A stretch of 64,000 bases of DNA from Blepharisma stoltei (taxonomy: Eukaryota > Ciliophora > Heterotrichea > Heterotrichida > Blepharismidae). The notes beneath the pieces are model-generated. The model had not been told where the DNA came from. It worked only from the letters and a program-made list of their open reading frames with translations, and did no database searches. Made by a program: the position numbers and the translations under genes. Below are positions 57,274 to 64,000 of this stretch, in pieces. Every line of letters begins with the position of its first letter. The first letter of the stretch is position 1. Where the stretch lies: positions 744,001-808,000 of the forward strand of contig CAJZBQ010000046.1 of the NCBI GenBank assembly GCA_914767885.1, written 5' to 3'.

Positions 57274-58467
57274 TCAGGAGTTTGTAGTGTTTGGCTTATG
57301 GAAAGACTCTCGTCTCACCTTTTTTGGAGGCGACGTACATCTAGTCGGTGAAGGGCTTCTATTAATTTTCATTGAATTAAACCTCCTATAATGCCTGCTA
57401 TTAGTTTTCGTTGAAAAAGTCATAGAAATCTTCGGCATTTCCGCTTCACTTGGGACTAATTTTTGAACGTTTTTTTGAGGATTTTTTAAAGTTTCTATAT
57501 AAGAGTTTTGCAGTTTAATTCCAGAATTTGTGATTAAATAGCTTGCATATATGGTAGCTTGTAAAAGACCTCGGAGCTTAAGTTTGTCATTAAATTGGGT
57601 AATTCTTTCTAAATACGTAAGCGGGGGCTTTTTATCAGCTTCTCTTGTAACCCAAGGGTGTCTTAACGCTTGCTCTGCTGTGTATCGTTGTAAAGGATTC
57701 ACATGGGTAAGTTTCAGGAACAAATGTTTAGCTGAGTCACTAAAATTTGCAGGGAATTTTCAGTGAGGGTTTTCTAGCTTCCTTAAATAAGACCTGACGC
57801 TTTCTTTTGGCTCCATTAATGGGTGTTTCCCAGCTATCAAAATATACATTAAAATCCCACAGCTTCATATATCGACTGGCTTTGAGTATAATTTTGACCC
57901 TGTTTGTTCTGGAGCCATATAAATGATAGTCCCTACACTTTCATCTAAGCCTGGACCTATATAGTCTAAAGCCCATTGAGAACTTAAGCCGAAGTCTGTC
58001 ACTCTGACTGATTGTAAAGAATCATCAGCAAACATAATATTTTCTGGCTTAATGTCGCGGTGGATGATATCGTGCTGGTGCAAGTAATGAACTGCACTGA
58101 GTAAACCTCGCATAACTGTGGCAGCATCATTTTCTGAGAAAGCACCATTAGAGATCCTTGACTCAAGGGTGCCGCCTTTGAGCAATTCCATTTCAAGCAT
58201 GATATTTTGAGGGCTTTCATTTCACTCCTTCATTTTCACAATGTGAGGGTGATCTAGCTGGCTAAGAATTTTGGCTTCTGAAAGAAATTCAATTGCTTTG
58301 GATTTTGAGATGGATTCTTTGTTTAGGACTTTCACTGCGACTTCTTCTCTGTGCATTTTATTGATGCATTTATAAACTTTCCCAAAAGATCCACTGCCTA
58401 TTTCAACGCAGTCTTTATAATACTGCTGAAAAAGTAAATCTTCAACTGACTTGTCCATCTCCATCAA
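57274..58467 (-). CDS. CaMK-like Ser/Thr protein kinase
   Basis: ATG at 58467. Glycine loop GSGSFGKVYK, VAVKVL lysine, HRDIKPENIMF catalytic loop, TDFGLSS, activation segment ending YMAPE, and PVDIWSCGILMYILIAGKHP (Trp is TGA). LQRYTAEQALRHPWV closes the domain. All catalytic residues are present. The sequence resembles calcium-dependent/CaMK kinases, but no EF-hands follow; the tail is basic and Ser-rich (about 120 residues) to a stop at 57274. About 400 residues. Two Met codons are adjacent; the first is taken. No IES. Confidence 0.9.
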
Positions 58468-58528
58468 TAAATTTTAAAACTTAAAATTTCATTTAGTAAT
58501 GGCACAAAATCTGATATATGCTTAGTTA

Positions 58529-59482
58529 CCAAGAATAGCCCACTAAGGAGCATTTTTTGGTCGTGTCTTCACACGACGACTATTTCATAACGACTATTTT
58601 TTTTTGGCCTATTTTTTTTTAGCTATATTTTTTTGGCCTATTTTTTTTCACCCTATTTTTTTTAGCCTATTTTTTTTTGGCCTATTTTTTTTAGATTATT
58701 TTTTTTGACCTATGTTTTTTTGGCCTATTTTTTTTAGCCTATTTTTTTTTGGATTACTTTTTTTTAGCCTATTTTTTTTAGGCCTATTTTTTTTTAACCT
58801 ATTTTTTTAGCCTATTTTTTTTTAGCCTGTTTTTTTTGGCCTATTTTTTTTTAGCCTATTTTTTGACTTTTTTTTGGCTATTTTTTACTAATATTTGGGC
58901 CTAATTCCATACTAATGATTTTAATATAACTTTTATTGTATTTTAAACGATTTTATCAACAAAAATGCACCTTTAACAGATCTCTTACTCCATGAATACT
59001 AATTCATTGATTTTAATTTTCGAGAATTTTAGATTTAATTAGGAGTTTTCCACTTAATTTACTCAATATTAATCGAGTAAGGAAATGTCTTCGTTACTCA
59101 ATAATTATTTAGTTCTCTCAGTAGCTTCATGAATGAACCTCAACAGAAAAAATAGGCCAAAAAAAATAGGCCAAAAAAAATAGGTTAAAAAAAAATAGGC
59201 AAAAAAAAAATAGGCCAAAAAAAAATAGGCTAAAAGAAATAGGCCAAAAAAAAAATAGATGATAAAAAAATAGGCCAAAAAAAAATAGGCAAAAAAAAAT
59301 AGGCTAAAAAAAATAGGCTAAAAAAAAATAGGCGTTATGAAATATTCGTCGTGTGAAGTAACCTTTTTTGGTTGGCCGGACTCTAGCTGGCTTGCTAAAT
59401 TCGTTGGCATGCCCATATTTTCTGGCTAACCAAATTTAAGAAGGCGAACCAAAAAATGCTCCTTAGTGGGCTATTTCTGGTA
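58529..59482. mobile_element. Giant foldback IES with poly-T/GGCCTA arrays
   Basis: TA 58527-58528 and 59481-59482. TIR CCAAGAATAGCCCACTAAGG and the matching complement at the right end. The left arm (about 58595-58885) is an array of degenerate 12-15-mers, GGCCTATTTTTTTT, on one strand. The right arm (about 59150-59330) is the inverted array, AAAAAAAATAGGCC. GTCGTGTGAAG/CTTCACACGAC pairs occur outside the arrays. Loop about 58890-59145. Confidence 0.85.
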
Positions 59483-60103
59483 AACAAATATATAAAAATT
59501 ATGAGCTGGCTCACTTACTGTTAACTTCTTTTCGAAGCTAAATCTGATATAAAAAATTATGCTACATAGCTTTGCTCCAAAAATTATTCTTATAATGTAA
59601 CTTATAAAAAGGGATCGAAAATCCACATATCTGGTGACGATTAGACATTTCAGATATTGTAAATAATTTGCTTATTACTAAATAATTATTATAACAAGCC
59701 TTCGTTTCTCTATCTGTCTTAACAAGTTCGTCTCTTTGCAAATTAATTCCTTAAATTCTTAAATTTAAATATTCGTAAGTATTCTCTTATCTTTTTTAAT
59801 GGTTCCCAAAGATTTTGTTTCCCCAAAGATAAGCTAACTTAAAATTCTTAAAGACAGGTTAAATGCAAAGAAGTTAAGGTTTTACAATTATCTTATTCTT
59901 GTTTTTGCCGCTTTTCAGGTTCTCCACAAGTTATTGGAACAAAAGCACTCATGTCACAGGAAATCTTCTCACTTCTCCCTTATTATATAGCAAGATTTTC
60001 TGCTTACTATTTAAATTTTTTAAAAAATTTATTATAAAACAAATATGAAAAAATAAAAATTTTAATTAATTTATTATAATGAATTTAGTCAGATTTTATC
60101 TTA
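59483..60103. other. AT-rich intergenic region
   Basis: No ORF or repeat recognised between the foldback element and the Myb gene's stop. Confidence 0.4.
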
Positions 60104-60758
60104 TTATATTGGTTCAAGGATGAATTTTCCTAATTTATAATATTTCAATGTTTTGATCATAGCTAAGGGAGGAGCAGGAGAATTCCGGAAGTGACTGTAT
60201 GAGTTGCTATAAGCAGCCACTGGCTGAGGGCTGCAAAATATGTCGCTGTTTCTTGAAGGGTTATTTTGGTGAGGATTTATCGATTTACTCAACTCCGCCA
60301 TATACTTCACATATGCGCTGTACTGCATCATCTGCATGTACTTGCAGTAAAATTGTAAATGCAGGTTAGGTTGAAGGTTCGGCTTGGTAATTCCCTGAGG
60401 CTGGACTTTGGTAGCTCCATGCTTCTCAATCTTGATGAAATATTTCTGGGCATGAGATCGGATCTGGCGGTGCAGGTCTTATATGAAGGAAAAATGTTTT
60501 TATATAAATATTCTTTTATTTTTTTAATAAAATTATTTAAAAGAAGTATAGCTTACTAATGGATAATTAAAAAAAATTTGCTTGGTATTATGGCAAAGAC
60601 CCGATCTGGGCTCCAGTTCGGGTCACAACATGCTCTTCAACTTTTTTCCAGTTCTTGCCATACAATTCTATGGCTTTTAAGAAGCGTTGATGCTCTTCAT
60701 GAGTCCAACGGCCTGGTCTTTTCCCAAGCGTTGCGGAGTCGTTTAATTCATGGTTCAT
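60104..60758 (-). CDS. SHAQKYF-class Myb-related transcription factor
   Basis: ATG at 60758. A single Myb repeat, GRWTHEEHQRFLKAIELYGK, NWKKVEEHVVTRT, GAQIRSHAQKYFIKIEKHG. The SHAQKYF box defines the CCA1/RVE/MYBST1-like class. The repeat is cut between GAQI and RSHAQKYF by a 142-nt insertion (60468-60609) whose only usable boundary is the 7-bp repeat GATCTGG (plus strand), not TA. The remainder is Gln/Asn/Pro-rich with no domain, ending at TAA 60104. About 170 residues, DNA-binding by family. Confidence 0.85.
60468..60609. mobile_element. Non-TA IES (142 nt) with GATCTGG repeat
   Basis: GATCTGG at 60461-60467 and 60603-60609. AT-rich interior with stops in frame. No TA lies close enough on either side to remove it without destroying SHAQKYF. 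Weak TIR (CGGTGCAGGTCTTATATG against CGGGTCTTTGCCATAATA). Confidence 0.75.
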
Positions 60759-61012
60759 GTTTAATTATGGGATTTCATGTTAAAAAGACTGAAATTTACA
60801 AAAACTGTTTTCTTATCCTATTCAGTAGATAATTTTTTATAGGATTTTTAATTTTTTTAAATTCTTATTAAGATAATTTTCGGTTTAATGATCTCAAGTT
60901 ATAGCATTTGACTGATTTAATTCATGAAACTTATTTTTGAAAAATATGAACTAGTGAAAAATTTATAAAATTAGGTAAAAATGTGATCATAGTCAATAAT
61001 TAATCAAAAAAA

Positions 61013-61046
<34 letters not shown>

Positions 61047-61576
61047 GGGTTGACTTCAAAAAAATAGATTTTTCCGCTTCGGGAAGATTAGAGAATTAAG
61101 CTAATTTTAGCTTTGAGATAGGTTTTGAAACCTTCAAAGAAATTAAGACATTAAACCGGTCGGTTACTATGGTTTACCCGGATCGGTTTTTTATTAAGGC
61201 AAAGCCTACTATTATGCCAATTTTTCAATTCTAACCGAATTATTTCGATAATTGACCACCAAGCGCTCAATTCCAAAAGATTTATTCGGATTTAATGTTC
61301 AACTTAGATATCAGGCATTTTTATTCAACAACCAATTTAATGGAATTTTGGAATTCGAGAATGGTAATGGCGTAGCTTTTTAAATATTTGCCAAAATATA
61401 TAGCTCTTTTAAGGATGATAAAAGATAAAAATTATTTTGAAGCCTTAAAAAACTCATTTAATTATTTCTTCAATAAAGTAAAACCAAAAAATTTTAATTT
61501 GGAATTTTAGTGAATTTTTGCAGCTTTCTTAGAGGTAAAATCATATAAAACTACTTATTTTATATTTAGCATATAT
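60759..61576. other. Intergenic region with AAT microsatellite
   Basis: (AAT)n tract at about 61013-61041. An imperfect hairpin (AAACCGGTCGGTT ... ACCCGGATCGGTTT) lies at about 61153-61191. Otherwise AT-rich, no ORF of note. Confidence 0.5.
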
Positions 61577-62602
61577 ATGGTTGAAGACGCAAATGGAACT
61601 AATTTACAAAATTCTGCCAAACGTCATTGTATTATTGACTCCGAAGATGGCTTGATCATAAATCCTCAACTTGCACTAACCAAACAAATTTACAAGTCTT
61701 TTGGGAGTGCTACAACAGTTGAGCTTTATAATGATACAATCATAGACACTCCAGTAATAATTAAAAGGCTTGACAAAAAGTTATATTTTTTTTAAAAAAT
61801 AAAAAAAAATCATTAATTCGGTCTTCTTTAATTTTTATAAAAAAAAAGTCTGAATTCATTTCTTTTATAGGCTCAGTCTATCTAAATAGCTATATTATTT
61901 ACTGAAGCCCAAAATGAGTCTGCCAAAAGAGAGCTTGAAATCCACAGATCTTTAAACCACCCAAATATTGTCCAGCTCTATGATGGCTGTGAAACAAACG
62001 ATGAATTTCTATTTGTAATGGAATATATCCCAAGACACGATTATTTCACTGAAAAAATTGAAGTGAATAATAGACCTTTTAACTCTAAATCGGACGGAGG
62101 AATTGACAAGCTGAAGTCTTTTACTTATGATATATTAAAAGGTCTAGAATATCTTCATGATAACCACATTATTCATTTAGATCTGAAGCCAGCAAATTTA
62201 ATGGTAAAACCTGTGACGCAAAGCAATGAATATCCTCTTGTCAAAATCGGAGATTTTGGGCTTTCCAGAAGGTTCGGCGAAGAAGGAGGGGTTATTATTG
62301 ATCAGAAATGTGGAACTGATAAATATATCCCTCCAGAAGTCAGGAGTGGAGCTTGAATAACCCCTGCAGTCGACATGTGGTGCTTTGGGCTCATTTTGCA
62401 TACTTTGACTGTAGGCTTTGCGCCGTATGTTCTGAAGTGGAACCCAGGGCAAGAGATTCCTTTTAACCCTCGATGGTGGAAGAAATATAAAGATACAGGT
62501 CTGACTGATTTAATATCTAGCTGCTTAAAACTAGATCCAGCAGAAAGAATCACAGCAAAAGAAGCCTTGAATCATAAGTGGTTTGATTGCAGACTGGGTT
62601 AA
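61577..62602 (+). CDS. Protein kinase with HLD catalytic loop
   Basis: ATG at 61577. The N-lobe is short: ELYNDTIIDTPVIIKRLDKK carries the likely ATP-binding Lys (IIKRL), but no clear glycine loop. After IES 61784-61897, LFTEAQNESAKRELEIHRSL has the alpha-C Glu. The catalytic loop is HLDLKPANLM (Leu for Arg before Asp), then IGDFGLSRRF, CGTDKYIPPE and AVDMWCFGLILHTL, closing with LDPAERITAKEALNHKWF. Catalytic Lys, Asp and DFG are present, so activity is likely. Family not assigned. About 300 residues, stop at 62600-62602. Confidence 0.8.
61784..61897. mobile_element. IES (114 nt) in kinase N-lobe
   Basis: TA 61782-61783 and 61896-61897. Removal gives DKKLFTEAQNESAKRE. AT-rich. Neighbouring TAs give alternative in-frame joins differing by one residue. 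Confidence 0.75.
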
Positions 62603-62643
62603 TTAAGCTGTTATAAATACATTAAATATCGTTATTTATGCTA

Positions 62644-62933
62644 ACTCTCTTCTCTGAGTAAGTAAAAACATTGATATAATAAGTAAGCAAATAAATTAGA
62701 GAATTACGTTAAATTACTTCCTCATTCTAAGAGGCAGTCAAAATTTTTTCTCAAGCAAATAAGTATTTTTTTACCATTATAAAATCTGGGCTAATATTTT
62801 TAATTTTTTAGACAGCTCGCAGTATAAAATGAATTTTATAAATTTTTATATTAACATTGCGAATCTGGATTAAATCAAAAAATTTAATGTAAATTTTTGA
62901 AAAAATTTTCTTGTTCGAAAAGGATTAGGAGTA
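62644..62933. mobile_element. IES (290 nt) at the stop codon of the LITAF-like gene
   Basis: TA 62642-62643 and 62932-62933. Ends CTCTCTTCTCTGAGTAAGTA and TTCGAAAAGGATTAGGAG, related to families 1/3. In germline DNA the host frame would end ARSTYS-stop; after excision it ends ARST with TAG formed across the junction. Confidence 0.7.
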
Positions 62934-63668
62934 AGTGCTTCTTGCTAATATTGAATTACAATTCGAACATCTGTGGTATCTCATTTGGTTTATCCACATA
63001 GCCCCTCTGCAGCACTCTACCAGCGAGCTCAGGGCTTCTAAAATCGATATAGGGAACGCCGTCCTATTTTGAATTTCTACCGTAGTATGCACATCTAACT
63101 GGCATTTATTGCAAAAAAGAGTGCATGGCAAAAATCCCACCACAGGCAGCCCTTCTGGGCTTTTTTCTTCATTTTTTCGATCCATCGTGCTTTCTTTCGG
63201 GTTTTTAGTAGTCATCTCCGAAGTAATGATATCTGTTTTCAGCTTGCTGGCGTTAAATTCTGTATATTCTAAATCGTCGATTTCTGAAATAATTATCTGT
63301 TTGGAATCACAGTCAGCTGGCAGCATTAAGTTTTCTATATGCAGCTTGGTTTTTTTTGAGATCGATTTTTTGCAGTTAAATAAATTGGTTGGAAAAAGCC
63401 CTACTGGGTGAGATAGGACCCTCCTATGTTTTTTCTTGCCACTCGCAGTTAAATGGCAGGTCGCTGGAAAAATGCTTTTTAAGGACAGTCCTAAGTCTTC
63501 AGAGCCAAATTCAAAGCTAAGGCTATTGACATTTTCGTCTCGATTTATCGCAGTGGAGTCATCGAGTTGGTGCCTGTCTGAGTCTGGCCTTTCGGCGTCT
63601 GAAATTTCAAGCTGAGAGCTGGGGGTTAGTGTGGAAGTGTGGGAATTGAATCTTTTATGATGATACAT
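62925..63668 (-). CDS. LITAF-like zinc-domain protein
   Basis: ATG at 63668. A long Ser/Lys-rich, probably disordered N-terminal part is followed by a C-terminal LITAF-like domain: PCTLFCNKCQLDVHTTVEIQ, a hydrophobic hairpin (FPISILEALSSLVECC), then RYHRCSNCNSILARS. The CxxC ... HxCxxC pattern with a membrane-dipping middle is typical of LITAF proteins on endosomes. The hydrophobic part is shorter and less apolar than usual. After IES excision the stop codon changes from TAA to TAG and two residues are lost. About 245 residues. Confidence 0.72.
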   Translation of the reverse strand: MYHHKRFNSHTSTLTPSSQLEISDAERPDSDRHQLDDSTAINRDENVNSLSFEFGSEDLGLSLKSIFPATCHLTASGKKKHRRVLSHPVGLFPTNLFNCKKSISKKTKLHIENLMLPADCDSKQIIISEIDDLEYTEFNASKLKTDIITSEMTTKNPKESTMDRKNEEKSPEGLPVVGFLPCTLFCNKCQLDVHTTVEIQNRTAFPISILEALSSLVECCRGAMWINQMRYHRCSNCNSILARSTYS

Positions 63669-63806
63669 TTCTTATAACTATTTTTCATTAATTTCAAAAT
63701 CTGATTGAAGAAAAGGGTGGGCTTCTAAGAGCTTTCTTTAATAGAGAAATATAGGATATTATTAAAACATTTAATTACCCAGAAATTATCAATTAAGATA
63801 GGCAGG

Positions 63807-64000
63807 TTATTCTATGTGACGAGAAATATAGTCCATTTCTTCTTGGAAGCACTCAAATCTGTAAGAAAATCTGATCCATGATACGTTTGACTTGTGAGGA
63901 TCGTAAGAGTTAGGCCAGCCGTCCTGGAAGTCTTTTCCTAGCCATCTTTTTTTGTCTTCAAGGCTAAACCCACTTTGTAAAACACTGTTTCTTGCAATTT
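63807..64000 (-). CDS. Partial hypothetical protein, 5' part beyond window
   Basis: Open from the right edge: ARNSVLQSGFSLEDKKRWLG, KDFQDGWPNSYDPHKSNVSW, IRFSYRFECFQEEMDYISRH, ending at TAA 63807-63809. Trp/Phe-rich and compact, so likely folded. No family recognised from these ~64 residues. Confidence 0.6.
   Translation of the reverse strand, partial: IARNSVLQSGFSLEDKKRWLGKDFQDGWPNSYDPHKSNVSWIRFSYRFECFQEEMDYISRHIE

Noticed and set aside
58595-59330. CRISPR array
   Set aside because: The repeats are 12-15-nt T-rich units without spacers, arranged as two inverted arms of a foldback element in a eukaryotic genome.
61013-61041. AAT repeat as a functional element
   Set aside because: Simple microsatellite in an AT-rich spacer; nothing links it to a gene.

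Overview
The window looks like germline (micronuclear) DNA of a heterotrich ciliate, most probably Blepharisma. Three things in the sequence say so. (1) UGA is read as tryptophan: nearly every long gene has in-frame TGA at conserved Trp positions (phospholipase D, kelch/BTB, guanylyl cyclase, RING E3, kinases), and only TAA/TAG end genes. (2) Introns are 15 nt GT..AG (six seen), the tiny-intron size known from heterotrichs. (3) Conserved ORFs are interrupted again and again by AT-rich segments bounded by a TA repeat. Removing each segment from TA to TA restores the reading frame and the conserved protein. These are internal eliminated sequences (IESs), so genes are listed below as MIC spans and the mature CDS exists only after excision.

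Layout: 1-4.1 kb, coiled-coil gene (cut by the window edge) and a kinesin-1-like gene, both minus. 4.9-10.1 kb, kelch/BTB gene with a partial tandem copy, C2H2 finger gene, TRAF-finger/ankyrin gene. 10.4-19.7 kb, a hypothetical gene, Cdc48/p97 and a PX-PH phospholipase D. 19.8-23 kb, two paralogous four-TM genes. 23-25 kb, MIC-type debris with an E2 pseudogene. 25.1-27.2 kb, Hrd1-type ER E3 ligase. 27.3-35.5 kb, an alveolate-type P4-ATPase/guanylyl cyclase. 36-46.9 kb, two hypothetical genes, ubiquitin protease, a basic protein, TPR protein, kinase with an IBR-like tail, centrin. 47.3-54.6 kb, Rrp6, SDR, mitochondrial TM protein, PH/MORN protein, CFAP53-like protein. 55.3-58.5 kb, FHA protein, RPA70N protein, CaMK-like kinase. 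58.5-64 kb, giant foldback IES, SHAQKYF Myb, kinase, LITAF-like protein and a gene cut by the right edge. Cdc48, Hrd1, the E2 relic and the ubiquitin protease all belong to ubiquitin/ERAD biology, but I see no sign that they are co-organised.

About 40 IESs or insertions were placed. The main class is a MITE-like family bounded by TA-CTCCC...GGGAG-TA, with four subterminal iterons, two of which form a terminal hairpin. It comes in subfamilies whose iterons differ together. Other insertions do not follow the TA rule. Four GC-rich elements sit between 11-16 bp target duplications (retroposon-like). One TIR element has a 9-bp duplication. One insertion in a Myb gene has a 7-bp GATCTGG repeat and no usable TA. 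The most telling items are a filled/empty IES site pair in the kelch duplication, an IES inside a 15-nt intron, a nested IES, an IES whose arms each carry a tRNA acceptor/T-arm-like minihelix, and a 954-bp foldback with poly-T/GGCCTA arrays.

Limits: IES ends were chosen by frame and homology, so where several TAs are adjacent the exact one is uncertain by a few bases. No database search was possible. Species assignment and family names rest on remembered motifs.
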